Shown: piece after piece, positions 9,605 to 19,648 of the stretch
How the letters are laid out: every line of letters starts with the position of its first letter
Position numbering within the stretch: the stretch's first letter is position 1
Source of the DNA: an uncultured Psychrobacter sp.
GTDB taxonomy: Bacteria; Pseudomonadota; Gammaproteobacteria; Pseudomonadales; Moraxellaceae
Direction of reading: 5' to 3'
Length of the DNA: 64,000 nt
NCBI RefSeq assembly: GCF_947488565.1
Contig: NZ_CANKZC010000003.1
Span: 124,001-188,000, forward strand
Program-made: the position numbers and the translations under genes
Notes under the pieces: model-generated
What the model saw: the letters and a program-made list of their open reading frames with translations, nothing else
Told to the model about the DNA's origin: nothing
The model's database searches: none

Positions 9605-9819
9605 TGGCGTAACCTAGAAGGTGCGACCGAATATAACAACCAGAGTGCCGCCGTAAAATGGTGACCCATGAACCGTGAAGTTCAGGGCGGATGTGTCACT
9701 GCCTCGGCAGGTTTCCTGATACACCGCAAGCGGTGCAGGCATACACAATGAAGCAATAGATAGCACATCCAGGTAAAGCATTATCGGCTCAGGGAATAAA
9801 CATTCACTAGCTAACACTC
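9605..9819 (-). ncRNA. ssrS: 6S RNA
   Basis: Read on the minus strand, this 215-base segment contains CCCTGAGCCGATAA (9781-9794), the hallmark of 6S RNA on the 5' side of the central bubble. On the 3' side is CCTGAACTTCACGGTTCATGGGTC, which resembles the CTTGAACC...GGTTCAAGGGTTAC arm of E. coli 6S. The ends close: GTGTTAGCTAG (9807-9817) pairs with CTAGGTTACGC (9607-9617) with only two mismatches. A TATTCT -10-like box lies at 9821-9826 just upstream of the inferred 5' end, and a terminator lies just beyond the 3' end. 6S RNA binds sigma-70 RNA polymerase and acts as a promoter mimic in stationary phase. The minus-strand open frame over it is spurious. Confidence 0.88.
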
Positions 9820-10060
9820 TAGAATATTTTTATCTTAACCAATGATATAACTGATTGCAAGCTGATTTACAGATTGATACTTTGTCTTAATCTTCGTTTT
9901 ACTTATCAATGGCTTTAATTTAATAACGGTTTAAAAAGCTTCATAAAATATATTGACTGAAAAATGTTGAGTTTTCAGCTATTTTGAGTTTTGTGGTAGT
10001 ATAGACACTTTAATCTAATACAGTACTATAGGCGTTCATTCATTTGAGGAGCGGTAATCT

Positions 10061-11707
10061 ATGTCCAATATGCAACAACAAGCAGAACATACCACAGACA
10101 GTAAAGCTGAGTCTAATAACAACCTTAACAAAAAAGTGCCACATGTCTTAATGATATTAGACGGTTTTGGACATCGTGAGGAAGCTGAAGACAATGCCAT
10201 TGCCGCGGCAAACATGCCAAATTTGGATAATATTTATCAGCAATATCCGCATGGGCTTATATCAGCTTCAGGAGAAGATGTTGGTTTACCAGATGGTCAA
10301 TTCGGTAATTCAGAAGTAGGGCATATGAATCTTGGTGCTGGCCGTGTTCTTTACCAAGACTCAACCCGTATCTCAAATGAGCTTAATAATCGCGAATTTT
10401 ACAAAAATGACGCGTTGGTTGAAGCAGTAAAAGCGGCTAACGAGTTGGGTGGTAATGTTCATATTATGGGACTACTATCTGATGGTGGCGTGCACTCACA
10501 TCAAGATCATATTGAAGGTATGTGTCATTCTGCATTGGTTCATGGGGCAAAAAACGTTTTTGTCCATTGCTTTTTGGATGGTCGCGATACGCCGCCAAAA
10601 TCTGCGGATAAGTATATCAATCGTCTGCGTGACTATATCAATAAACTCAATGCCCATTATGAAGGCGGCCGCGTACAGATTGCCAGTATCATTGGGCGCT
10701 ATTATGCGATGGATCGTGATAACCGCTGGGATCGTGTCCAAAAAGCCTATGAGCTTATTACTGAAGGAAAGGCTGATCGTCTAGCAACGCGAGCAGATGG
10801 GGCTGTCCAAGCAGCTTATAAAGCACGAGAGACCGATGAGTTTGTCAGTCCAACGACCGTGATTGGACGTGATGAGATGCCATATACTGTTGAAGATAAT
10901 GATGCATTAATATTTATGAACTTTCGTGCTGACCGTGCTCGTGAGCTTGCGCAAGCGTTTGTGCTACCAGATCATAAGTTTTCAGGTTTTGCTCGTCAAA
11001 AGCAGCCAAACCTTGCAGCTTTTGTGATGTTGACCAAGTACTCTGACGTTTTAGCAGATAACGCTAAAACCAGCATTGCATATTATCCAACCTCGCTGAC
11101 CAATACACTGGGTGAGTATCTGCAGAATCAGGGCAAAACCCAGCTGCGTATCGCTGAAACTGAAAAGTATGCGCATGTGACTTTCTTTTTTAGTGGTGGC
11201 CGTGAAGCAGAATATGAGGGTGAAGAGCGTATCTTAGTGCCATCTCCAGATGTAGCCACTTATGACTTAAAACCAGAGATGAGTGCCCCTGAGGTGACTG
11301 ATAAGCTAGTGGCTGCTATAGAATCAGGAAAGTATGATGTGTTGGTTGTAAATTACGCCAATGGTGACATGGTCGGACATACAGGTATTTTTGATGCAGC
11401 GGTACAAGCTGTGGAAGCGCTTGATGTATGTATCGGACGTATTGAGTCGGCAGTACGGGCAGCTGGCGGTGATATGTTAATCACGGCAGACCATGGCAAC
11501 TGCGAGCAGATGCAAGATTATGAAAGCGGGCAAGTGCATACTCAACATACGACAGAACATGTCCCTCTTATCTACGTCGGTGAGCAAAATATACGAGTAC
11601 GTAGGGGAGGCAAGTTAAGCGATGTCGCTCCCACTATTTTGTCATTAATGAATATCGAACCACCAGCAGAGATGACAGGTAAGAGTTTGTTAATTCCTAC
11701 CTTGTAG
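10061..11707 (+). CDS. gpmI: 2,3-bisphosphoglycerate-independent phosphoglycerate mutase
   Basis: This di-manganese enzyme interconverts 3- and 2-phosphoglycerate in glycolysis and gluconeogenesis. The alkaline-phosphatase-like metal site starts at MILDGFG near residue 31, and the phosphoserine nucleophile lies in [15 protein letters not shown] near residue 87. [14 protein letters not shown] and ADHGNCEQM complete the metal and substrate motifs. It has 548 residues; the first 25 are a polar Gln/Asn/Lys-rich extension not found in most homologues. The start is supported by GAGGAGCGG nine bases upstream. A strong terminator follows. Confidence 0.97.
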   Translation: MSNMQQQAEHTTDSKAESNNNLNKKVPHVLMILDGFGHREEAEDNAIAAANMPNLDNIYQQYPHGLISASGEDVGLPDGQFGNSEVGHMNLGAGRVLYQDSTRISNELNNREFYKNDALVEAVKAANELGGNVHIMGLLSDGGVHSHQDHIEGMCHSALVHGAKNVFVHCFLDGRDTPPKSADKYINRLRDYINKLNAHYEGGRVQIASIIGRYYAMDRDNRWDRVQKAYELITEGKADRLATRADGAVQAAYKARETDEFVSPTTVIGRDEMPYTVEDNDALIFMNFRADRARELAQAFVLPDHKFSGFARQKQPNLAAFVMLTKYSDVLADNAKTSIAYYPTSLTNTLGEYLQNQGKTQLRIAETEKYAHVTFFFSGGREAEYEGEERILVPSPDVATYDLKPEMSAPEVTDKLVAAIESGKYDVLVVNYANGDMVGHTGIFDAAVQAVEALDVCIGRIESAVRAAGGDMLITADHGNCEQMQDYESGQVHTQHTTEHVPLIYVGEQNIRVRRGGKLSDVAPTILSLMNIEPPAEMTGKSLLIPTL

Positions 11708-11730
11708 TAAACATGATATTTTTATAAATA

Positions 11731-11766
11731 AGGGGGAAAGACAGTATTTATCTTTCCCCTTTTTGT
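11731..11766 (+). terminator. Rho-independent terminator after gpmI
   Basis: GGGGAAAGA and TCTTTCCCC form a perfect stem followed by TTTTTG. The remaining approximately 300 bases up to the protease gene hold no gene that I can see. Confidence 0.9.
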
Positions 11767-12063
11767 TTGCAATATTACGCTATTTTCTAATGGTGTCTTA
11801 ATGCTATAGTCAATCCTACATAGAAAAAGTACAAAAATTCAATAGGCTACTGAGCTAAATCTTGCATAGCATCGAGCTGTGTAGGTACAGTAAATAAGTA
11901 AAAGTTATCCTAGTAGCATGGTACTTATTTTATACTGAAGAGCCTATATTTTATCACTTGTTATCGTATCGCTGCTGTAGACCCATTAGTTTTTTTTAGG
12001 GCGTTGGCAGTCATGTAGCAATGATAGATCTGTACATATTCTTTATCCTATACGAGTCTCTTT

Positions 12064-13563
12064 ATGCCTTTATTACCTTTAAAACTACCAACCATGCCGC
12101 TCAAGTTTGATTTGGTACCGTTTGCTATCTGTGAGTCTGCGCTAAAGATAGGTTTAGTGGGAGTCCTTGGGATAACTGGTGTCAACATATCTGCACAGGC
12201 AGCCATTACAGAACCTGTAGGGATGGGTGTAAATACTGATAATCCTACTGCAGACTTGCAACTGATTAGCTTGAACATTGATGACAATACAGTAGGTAGT
12301 GACGCGGTAGGCGCAAATGACTTAAATAGCGAGAATCAATCAACTGGTCAAACAGAGGATGATATAGATGCTGTAGCCGATGAGACAGCAGTTGATACAG
12401 TAGAAGATGATTTGTCTGATATACCAGCTGACGTTGCGCAGGTGTCCTTAAATGCAATCTCCCCTGAGACACTAAAAACCTTTGTCGCAGTAGTGGACTT
12501 AGTACGCCGCCAGTACGTCGATCCTGTCAATGATGAAGCGTTATTTGATAATGCGATGAGTGGCATGCTGACCAAGCTTGATAGCCATGCTGAATTTTTG
12601 GATGCAGAAGCGTATGAAAACTTACGCGCATTTACTGAAGGAGATGTTGGTGACGTTGGCTTAAAAGCAGTATATAAACCAGATGAGGGGTATTGGGTTG
12701 TAACTGATATTGTAGATGAGTCACCTGCTGATAAAAAAGGTATTACCGTTGGCGATTATATACATCAGATTGGTGAGTTTAAGGTTGATGGTGATCGGCA
12801 GTCTGATGATGTAGAGCAGCTACTGAACGGAATTGCCGGTACGCAAGTTGATGTAACTGTGTCTAAAGCCGGTCGCCGCAAGCGTGTCATTACCTTGCAG
12901 CGCAACAATACTCACCAACAAGATATTGAGACACGGCTTGTTAATGGTATTGCTGTTATCAAACTCCCCGCTTTTCAAAATAATACCCGTGAAAAGATTT
13001 TGCAAAGTCTAACCAGTCTTGATGCACCCATTACCGGAATACTGCTTGATGTGCGTGATAATCCAGGTGGCGTACTGACATCGGCTGTGAAAGTAGCCAG
13101 TCTATTTATGAACGACACTGACGTGGTGCAGGTAAAGAGTAGACAAAGTGAGCTACGTACTTTAGCGACCCAAGATACAGCCTTACTTAAATCTTTACCC
13201 GTAGTGATTTTACAAAATCGTTATTCTGCTTCGGCAGCAGAAGTGCTGGCAAGCAGTCTACAGACACAAAAACGTGCAACTATCGTCGGTGAAGTCAGCT
13301 ATGGTAAAGGGTCTGTACAGTCAGTCATACCGCTTAATAACGAACAAGCCGTCAAGTTGACTGTGGCTCATTATTTAACAGCAGCAGGCAAAAAGATAGA
13401 TAAAATAGGTGTACAACCTGATATAGCTCTATCTGGTAATGAGCGCTCATGGGAGCAACAAGCTATCGATGTGTTGCGACCGAAAATACACTCTTCAGGA
13501 CTTCATCTTGTAAAAAAAGACAATACCTATAGCATGACTGATACTGAAAAAGGGGATTTATAA
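12064..13563 (+). CDS. S41-family C-terminal processing peptidase (CtpA-like)
   Basis: This 499-residue protein has a hydrophobic segment near residues 20-42, probably an export signal, then an acidic low-complexity linker to about residue 125. A PDZ domain lies around 190-285 (VGLKAVYKPDEG...ADKKGITVGDYI). The S41 protease domain follows, with the catalytic Ser in YSASAAEVLASS and the Lys in SYGKGSVQSV. These periplasmic proteases trim or degrade envelope proteins from the C-terminus. No ribosome-binding site precedes the ATG at 12064 or the one at 12094, so the exact start is uncertain. The acidic linker is the main oddity. Confidence 0.88.
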   Translation: MPLLPLKLPTMPLKFDLVPFAICESALKIGLVGVLGITGVNISAQAAITEPVGMGVNTDNPTADLQLISLNIDDNTVGSDAVGANDLNSENQSTGQTEDDIDAVADETAVDTVEDDLSDIPADVAQVSLNAISPETLKTFVAVVDLVRRQYVDPVNDEALFDNAMSGMLTKLDSHAEFLDAEAYENLRAFTEGDVGDVGLKAVYKPDEGYWVVTDIVDESPADKKGITVGDYIHQIGEFKVDGDRQSDDVEQLLNGIAGTQVDVTVSKAGRRKRVITLQRNNTHQQDIETRLVNGIAVIKLPAFQNNTREKILQSLTSLDAPITGILLDVRDNPGGVLTSAVKVASLFMNDTDVVQVKSRQSELRTLATQDTALLKSLPVVILQNRYSASAAEVLASSLQTQKRATIVGEVSYGKGSVQSVIPLNNEQAVKLTVAHYLTAAGKKIDKIGVQPDIALSGNERSWEQQAIDVLRPKIHSSGLHLVKKDNTYSMTDTEKGDL

Positions 13564-13658
13564 AAAGTGCTAAAAACAGTATCAGTGAGTTCTATTTGTT
13601 AATAAGGCTAGGGCGTTTATACTCATTCCATCACACTAATATAATCTAAGGTATTGCG

Positions 13659-15320
13659 CTACTCTTCATCAATCTCAAGCTTTTTCATCCGGTAGCGTAA
13701 CGAGCGAAAAGTCGTACCTAACAACTCTGCTGCTTGTGTCTTGTTTCCATCAGTCTGATTAAGCGCCTTAATGATCAAACGTTTTTCTTGCTCCTGCAAA
13801 TAGGCTTCTAGACCTTTTTGAGGCAATTCAGCTTCAGAAATACTGACGAGTGATGGTTGCGTATGTATGTCGTCAACAAACTGGTCAGGCTTGCGGCGGT
13901 CTTGGTTGTAGACAGATGAAGTATTAACACTGTCGGACTGAGTAGTAGACATCTGAAACGCTGAAGAATAGTGTTGGCTATGGGTGCGATATGGATGCAA
14001 ATTGTTTGAAAGATGTCCACTATTATCGGTTTTGGTGTTTTGTTGAGGTCCATCCACTTGTAATATCATAGGCTCATTATTTACTGTAGAGACAGTGCTG
14101 ATATCCTCACGTTCTGCCAACTCTTTTGAGCCTACAGTATCGCTGTCATTAAGTTTGGGCAACCCTAGATGGGTATCACTTATCATGGTGGTTTCTGCTA
14201 GAGTAATTGCACGCTCTAATATATTGCGCAGTTCACGAACGTTTCCAGCGAATTCATGCTGCTGCAGACGCGTACAAGCACTTTCAGTCAGCTCTGCTGG
14301 TGTACCTAGCTGCCACTCTTCAGATATCAGCGCTAAAAAGTGCTTGGCAAGTAAAGGAATATCGTCACGGCGTGTATTGAGTGTGGGAAGCTTAAGCTCT
14401 ATCACATTAATTCTATAGTATAAATCTTGCCGGAACTCTCCGTCTTTTACCAACTGGCTTAAGTCTTTATGGGTAGCTGATAAAATCCGAATATCTACAG
14501 GTACCTCTTTGGTGTCACCAATAGCGCGCACTGTCTTTTCTTGGATAGCACGTAATAGCTTTACTTGCATAGCAAGTGGTAAATCTGCCACTTCATCTAA
14601 AAATAATGTACCACCACTGGCTTGTTGAAACAAACCTTGCTTATCTGCAACCGCACCAGTAAAGCTACCTTTTTTATGGCCAAAAAACTCTGACTCCATA
14701 AGCTCAGATGGAATCGCGCCACAGTTGACTGGGACAAAACTACCATCACGGCGTGGACTTAAATCATGGATGAGTCTGGCGACCACTTCTTTACCAGTAC
14801 CAGAAGCACCTGATAAAAATACGGGCGCCTGTGAACGGGCAAGCTTAATGATGGTGGTTTTTAGAGTTTGCATGACAGTAGAGTTGCCAATCAGGCGACT
14901 GTCTAATAACTGCTGTTCAGGCGTAATTTCATCAGTTGCTTGAATACTTTCATCTTGATGAATAACTTTGAGAGCATTTTCGACCAGTTGGCGTAGTCGC
15001 GGTAATTCAAGCGGCTTGTTCACAAAATCAAAAGCACCAATCTTAAGTGCTTCAATAGCCAGATCCATACTACCGTGTGCCGTGATCACAGCAACTGGTG
15101 TATTAGAGCTACTACTAATCTGCTTAACCAACTCCAATCCTGAACCATCTGGCAGTTGTAAATCTGTCAAACAAAAGTCATAGTGGTTATTTTCTAGATA
15201 AGATTTTGCTTGCGATAAACTATAAGCCACGTCACTTTTGATGCCCATCTTTGTCAGCGTAATTTGCATAAGTCGGCATAAATCTACTTCATCATCGACG
15301 ACCAGCGCGATTGCTGTCAT
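13659..15320 (-). CDS. pilR: Sigma-54-dependent response regulator PilR
   Basis: The domains are a receiver (1-120, acidic DDE pocket and phospho-Asp in FCLTDLQLPDGSG), an AAA+ sigma-54 activator (Walker A GASGTGKE, then KKGSFTGAVADKQG with the GAFTGA-class loop that contacts sigma-54), and a Fis-type helix-turn-helix at the very C-terminus (NKTQAAELLGTTFRSLRYRMKKL). PilR activates the pilin gene promoter. Start 15320 is chosen because GAGG lies six bases upstream. At 553 residues it exceeds the usual 445 or so because of a polar insertion of roughly 105 residues between AAA+ and HTH. It is 160 bases downstream of pilS. Confidence 0.93.
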   Translation of the reverse strand: MTAIALVVDDEVDLCRLMQITLTKMGIKSDVAYSLSQAKSYLENNHYDFCLTDLQLPDGSGLELVKQISSSSNTPVAVITAHGSMDLAIEALKIGAFDFVNKPLELPRLRQLVENALKVIHQDESIQATDEITPEQQLLDSRLIGNSTVMQTLKTTIIKLARSQAPVFLSGASGTGKEVVARLIHDLSPRRDGSFVPVNCGAIPSELMESEFFGHKKGSFTGAVADKQGLFQQASGGTLFLDEVADLPLAMQVKLLRAIQEKTVRAIGDTKEVPVDIRILSATHKDLSQLVKDGEFRQDLYYRINVIELKLPTLNTRRDDIPLLAKHFLALISEEWQLGTPAELTESACTRLQQHEFAGNVRELRNILERAITLAETTMISDTHLGLPKLNDSDTVGSKELAEREDISTVSTVNNEPMILQVDGPQQNTKTDNSGHLSNNLHPYRTHSQHYSSAFQMSTTQSDSVNTSSVYNQDRRKPDQFVDDIHTQPSLVSISEAELPQKGLEAYLQEQEKRLIIKALNQTDGNKTQAAELLGTTFRSLRYRMKKLEIDEE

Positions 15321-15493
15321 ATACAACCTCATTATTGCTTAATTGATACAAGGGATTGAACGAATATTCATTATAAATAAAAAACCTTTATCTGTAAGAC
15401 TTTTTATCTTTTACTAATTGCACACATGTGTTGTACTGACTATGGGTCAAAATCAATGTGTTAGCAGTAGATGCATCATTGACACCTTGAACC

Positions 15494-17275
15494 TTAATCT
15501 TCGTCATCCCATACTACTTCTGAACAAGAGCCCATGGGTGTGATTAAGCGAAAACAGGTCTTTTCGTGTTCAGCGACATACAGTAGCCTGGCATGATTGG
15601 CTTCGCTAAAAGCTTGAGACAAGTAAAGCCCCAGTCCCGTACCTGCTTTATCAGTAGTAAAAAACGGATCAAATAAGCGCTCTACATCAGCTGGAGCGAT
15701 TTTTTCACCTTCATTTAAAACATCGATTATAACATCGTTCTGCACGCAATATATTTCCACCTCAGCATAAGCATGCGGATGTACAAGACCGCAATAACGC
15801 AAACCATTGTTAATTAAATTAATCAGTATTTGCTCTAATTGATGATTATCAAACTGTATCACGGGATGCGAGATATCATGCAAAAAAATATCATTGCCAC
15901 GAAAATAGTTCTCTAAAAATTGTGGCATCCAAGTTCCAAGCTCTATGGTCTGTTTGTTAGAGCGCTGCTGACGTGATAGTTTTAACACATCTTCAATAAT
16001 ACGATTAACACGTTTGGTTTGTGCAAATATCATCTTATACAGCTCATTATTACCACTAGTATTCATAGCAGTTTGACTGTGGCTCTCGTCTGCGTCAGCC
16101 ACATCGTTCATATCTTCCAATAACAACTGACTGGCTTGTGAGATAGCAGCAAGTGGATTGCGAATCTCATGAGCAATGCTGGCTGTGAGCTGCCCTAAAG
16201 AGGCCAGCTTTAATTGTTGGGCGTTGGCTTGTTCGCGGCGTAAATCTTCAAGCAATATCAATTGACTGTCATCTTCTAGCGGAATTACTTGTACACGCAG
16301 TTTGTTGGTAATAGATGCAGTGGCCGCTTCAGGCAATTCGTAAACAAAGTTTCTTGACTGATTGGTAGGGACAGATAAGCAACTGTTGAGTAGCGCTCTA
16401 TGTTGATGAGCCAAAGCCTGTTGAAAAGCATATAATGGATTATGATGATTTTTAAAATTACGCTGCTGCTGCCTAAGAGTTGGTTTTGAATCCCTATAAT
16501 TCGTAGGTACTTCTTTAAACGGTGATGCTTCGGTCTCAGGAATGCCTAGTAGCTGATAAGTTGCATGATTGGCCAACACAATGTGCTGCTTATCAATCAC
16601 CATAATGCCGTTTAGCATCTGACTAATGACTTCTTGGTTAATCGTATTTAGACGCTCTACTTCCTCTGCTTGACGCGTTATAAACCTTTCGACATGCACC
16701 AAGCGTTGAGAGATTGACCAACTTAAAAAGCCAACTGCTAAGAAGCTGGCTGACATGAGTAGGGCATCACCTAAATTGGTCAAGCTCATACTATTGGCAA
16801 TCGCGTGAAAAAATTGCTGATAAATGACGAATAAAATTGCAAGTAAGGTAATGACCAGCGCTTGTGAGCTACGCAGCAACATAAAACTGGCTGCTACCAC
16901 CACCATATATAGCATTGCCAATTGTAAGTCTGGGGCGCCGTTGGTATATAGCAGTAAACTTAATACAATAACATCAATGCCTAGACCAAACACCAACTGG
17001 CGTTGTAACTGCTTGGTAGCAACTAAGAATAAACTGAGTAAAATCAAACTAAGAATGACGTAAAACCCAAGTGCAGTTTGTTGCAATAAGCTCAGTAATA
17101 ACAAATCGGTGTCAGCTTTAATATTGGCATATGCCATTAATAGCAAAAACGCACTAACTACTAAGCGATAACCATTATAAATTATCCCAAGCTTACGCAA
17201 TTGTGATACAGGTAAAGTATTATCCTGCTTTAAAGTCTGCAAAATGACGTTGATGGTTTTAAAAGCAGATTTCAT
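15494..17275 (-). CDS. pilS: Sensor histidine kinase PilS
   Basis: About six hydrophobic segments fill the first 190 residues, which fits the six-helix membrane module of PilS. A PAS-like region follows (NTINQEVISQMLNGIMVID), then the dimerisation/phosphoacceptor box with His in LTASIAHEIRNPLAAISQAS, and an ATPase domain with the N box (LINLINNGLRYCG), a G1-like region and TDKAGTGLGLYLSQAF. Partner of PilR. The ATG at 17275 gives 593 residues. A TTG at 17314 would add 13 residues; neither has a good ribosome-binding site, so the start is uncertain. Confidence 0.92.
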   Translation of the reverse strand: MKSAFKTINVILQTLKQDNTLPVSQLRKLGIIYNGYRLVVSAFLLLMAYANIKADTDLLLLSLLQQTALGFYVILSLILLSLFLVATKQLQRQLVFGLGIDVIVLSLLLYTNGAPDLQLAMLYMVVVAASFMLLRSSQALVITLLAILFVIYQQFFHAIANSMSLTNLGDALLMSASFLAVGFLSWSISQRLVHVERFITRQAEEVERLNTINQEVISQMLNGIMVIDKQHIVLANHATYQLLGIPETEASPFKEVPTNYRDSKPTLRQQQRNFKNHHNPLYAFQQALAHQHRALLNSCLSVPTNQSRNFVYELPEAATASITNKLRVQVIPLEDDSQLILLEDLRREQANAQQLKLASLGQLTASIAHEIRNPLAAISQASQLLLEDMNDVADADESHSQTAMNTSGNNELYKMIFAQTKRVNRIIEDVLKLSRQQRSNKQTIELGTWMPQFLENYFRGNDIFLHDISHPVIQFDNHQLEQILINLINNGLRYCGLVHPHAYAEVEIYCVQNDVIIDVLNEGEKIAPADVERLFDPFFTTDKAGTGLGLYLSQAFSEANHARLLYVAEHEKTCFRLITPMGSCSEVVWDDED

Positions 17276-17338
17276 AAAATAACCGAAGGGGAGTAGTAAT
17301 GAGCAATAGACCAATTAAAAGTACAGATAAGTCTAGTA

Positions 17339-17974
17339 TTAAGGCTGAATCAGCCCATGGCGGATGGCTAGATGCGTCAATTTAACGTCACTATCTACCC
17401 CAACTTTTTCATAAATACGATAGCGATAGGTGTTAATGGTTTTTACACTTACAAATAACTGGTCAGCAATTTGTTGAGGACTTTGACAGTTGACCACCAT
17501 CATAGCGACCTGTTTTTCGCGATCACTTAGCAAGTCAAAAGGCGAAGAGGCATTATCAGATAACAATACTTCTGCTAGCTGCTCAGCAACATCATGGCTG
17601 AAATAACGGCCACCTTGATATATTTTTTTGATACCGCGTATCATCTCATCAAGTGGTGTGCCCTTAGTAATATAACCATTGACCCCAGCTTTAAGGAGCA
17701 TTGATGGGTATGGCTGCGCTGACATGCTACTTACCGCTAGTATTTTTATTCCCATGTCCAACTGTACCAAACGCTTTGTCGCCTCAAGACCACCGATATT
17801 AGGCATGTTGACATCCAATAAGACCACGTCTGGACTAAGCTGTTTAGCAAGTTTTAATGCCATATCACCACTATCAGCTTCACCGACTACTTCAATATCT
17901 GCACTGTCAGACAACATCCGACTGATACCCATACGCACCAAGTCATGATCATCTACTACTAATACTCGAATCAT
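17339..17974 (-). CDS. gacA: GacA/UvrY-like LuxR-family response regulator
   Basis: The 211-residue protein has a receiver domain with Asp8, Asp9 and the phospho-acceptor Asp54 (LLDVNMP), Lys in YITKGTP, and a LuxR-type helix-turn-helix (LLSDREKQVAMMVVNCQSPQQIADQLFVSVKTINTYRYRIYEK, here cited by its span of about residues 145-187). The sequence is especially close to GacA/UvrY, partners of the GacS/BarA kinase that control small RNAs acting on CsrA/RsmA. In many gammaproteobacteria the next gene is uvrC; here pilS follows instead. The call to GacA is by resemblance and not proven. Confidence 0.85.
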   Translation of the reverse strand: MIRVLVVDDHDLVRMGISRMLSDSADIEVVGEADSGDMALKLAKQLSPDVVLLDVNMPNIGGLEATKRLVQLDMGIKILAVSSMSAQPYPSMLLKAGVNGYITKGTPLDEMIRGIKKIYQGGRYFSHDVAEQLAEVLLSDNASSPFDLLSDREKQVAMMVVNCQSPQQIADQLFVSVKTINTYRYRIYEKVGVDSDVKLTHLAIRHGLIQP

Positions 17975-18474
17975 AGTTATACTCTTTACTATTTGATAGA
18001 TTAATATGCATTAGAATAGCCAAACGCTAATGAAAGCTGGCTACAATACAAACATGTTATTTAATAGTGACTTGTCTTATATAGTTTAGTACAAGTATTT
18101 AATTCTATATCGATGTTGCTATTTATAATAATCTTGTTCTATAGTGACTTATATAAGATCGCTTTATTCACGGAAATAATACTTAACGATAACGGTAGAG
18201 AAAACTCAATACTTGACTAAGATATAGAACTATAACAAATATTTTTCGAGTATTATTTATTATTACCCAAATCCAAAGCAATTGTAGTAATCTTCGTATA
18301 TATACAAAAAAATCTTGCGAAGTCAGCCTGATACGTTAAACTTATGTAAAAACCATGATACACTAAAAGTACAAAAACTCTATACGAGTGTCTACAAACA
18401 CCATCAAAAACGCTACGTTACCCAATTGTGCATAATAATATGCAATTGATGTGAGACCAATAGCAGGGGGAAGA
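17975..18474. other. 500-base AT-rich intergenic region between divergent genes
   Basis: No gene is seen. The stretch must contain the divergent promoters of the gacA-like gene and the PBP7-like gene. A 10-base direct repeat, ATAGTGACTT, occurs at 18064-18073 and 18141-18150, both followed by TATA-rich sequence; this could be a regulator site or chance. The ribosome-binding AGGGGG for the rightward gene is at the right end. Confidence 0.5.
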
Positions 18475-19548
18475 ATGAAACATTTACCATTAACCAAACA
18501 GCAACTGGTTGCTGCCATGATTTCGTTAAGCTTAGGCAGTGCTGCACAAGCTGCGCTAAGTATTAATGGTAGCCCTGCTGAGTCTAGTGCACGCGTCAGT
18601 TGGGGCGGCGCTGATAGCTTATCAGAAGCACGCAACATTATGTACAGCTCTAAAAGTGCTACTACGCCTCTCAAAAAAGTTGACAATGGCTATGGCACTA
18701 CCAGTATTACCAATTCTAACAGCTACGGTAGCAGTAGTAACAGATATAACACCACTTACCGTGGTAGTTTTGGTAGCAGTAGCATGATTCCGATCAGCAC
18801 TGACTCACGCAGTGTAGCAGTAATCGATGCTGAAACTGGTGAGTCCATTTATGAAAAAGATGCAAATATTGCTCGTCCTATGGCCAGTATTACTAAGGTA
18901 ATGACAGCAATGGTCGTGTTAGATGCGGGTCTAGATATGCGTGAAGAGATTACACTTGATCCAGAGGATTTTGTAGGTCCTAAACGTGCAAGCTCACGCT
19001 TAAAGTCAGGCGATCGTATGAATCGTGCAGAGCTGTTACTGATGTCTTTAATGAAGTCGGAAAACCCTGCTGCAAAGAGCTTAGCGCGTAATTATCCAGG
19101 TGGTTACAATGCCTTTATACGGGCCATGAACCGTAAAGCTCAAGAATTAGGAATGACAACGGCATTCTTTGGTGACCCAACAGGACTTGATAAACGCAAT
19201 GTTGCTTCGTCAAATGATTTGGTAAAAATGGTACGTGCGGCTGGTAATTATGACGTTATTCGTCGTTTCTCTACTACCAAAAGCTACGACTTTTTTGTGG
19301 CCAATTATTCAAGTGGCAATCGTACTTATAAAGCCAATAATACCAGTAGCCTTGTGCGCTCAGGGAACTATCCAATTGGTATCTCTAAAACAGGCTTTAT
19401 CAATGAGGCAGGTCGTTGCGTCGTCATGGAAACCCGTGTCAACAACCGCCCTGCTATTATTGTGATTTTGGGTGCTAATAGCTCAGCGACTCGCTGGGGT
19501 GATGCCAAAAACATCTTGACCAGTTTAGCCACGCGTCAGACAGTATAA
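18475..19548 (+). CDS. pbpG: D-alanyl-D-alanine endopeptidase, PBP7-like (S11 family)
   Basis: A low-molecular-weight penicillin-binding protein that cleaves peptidoglycan cross-links. The signal peptide covers about residues 1-25 (QLVAAMISLSLGSAAQAA). The S11 active site is complete: SITK in MASITKVMTAMV, the SxN motif as SEN in MKSENPAAKSLA, and KTG in ISKTGFINEAGRC. A Ser/Asn-rich linker occupies residues about 60-105. Start 18475 is preferred because AGGGGGAAGA directly precedes it; eight codons of open frame upstream lack such a site. Ends 19548, 357 residues. Confidence 0.92.
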   Translation: MKHLPLTKQQLVAAMISLSLGSAAQAALSINGSPAESSARVSWGGADSLSEARNIMYSSKSATTPLKKVDNGYGTTSITNSNSYGSSSNRYNTTYRGSFGSSSMIPISTDSRSVAVIDAETGESIYEKDANIARPMASITKVMTAMVVLDAGLDMREEITLDPEDFVGPKRASSRLKSGDRMNRAELLLMSLMKSENPAAKSLARNYPGGYNAFIRAMNRKAQELGMTTAFFGDPTGLDKRNVASSNDLVKMVRAAGNYDVIRRFSTTKSYDFFVANYSSGNRTYKANNTSSLVRSGNYPIGISKTGFINEAGRCVVMETRVNNRPAIIVILGANSSATRWGDAKNILTSLATRQTV

Positions 19549-19589
19549 GGTGCTGATATAAACGGCTGTAAAGCTAGAGTTTGTAGACA

Positions 19590-19625
19590 AAAAGGGCTGT
19601 TATCTAAGATAACGGTCTTTTTTTA
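19590..19625 (+). terminator. Rho-independent terminator after PBP7-like gene
   Basis: AAAGGGCTGTTATC and GATAACGGTCTTT form a stem with one bulge and a TAA loop, followed by a T run. Confidence 0.75.
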
Positions 19626-19648
19626 TTAATTAAACTTAAGGATAAACA

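Noticed and set aside
9614..9817. 67-codon minus-strand open frame
   Set aside because: It coincides with the 6S RNA gene; the RNA explains the sequence and no protein family fits.
12064..12480. The acidic N-terminus of the CtpA-like protease as a separate gene
   Set aside because: It is in one continuous frame with the PDZ and protease domains and shows no internal start with a good site.
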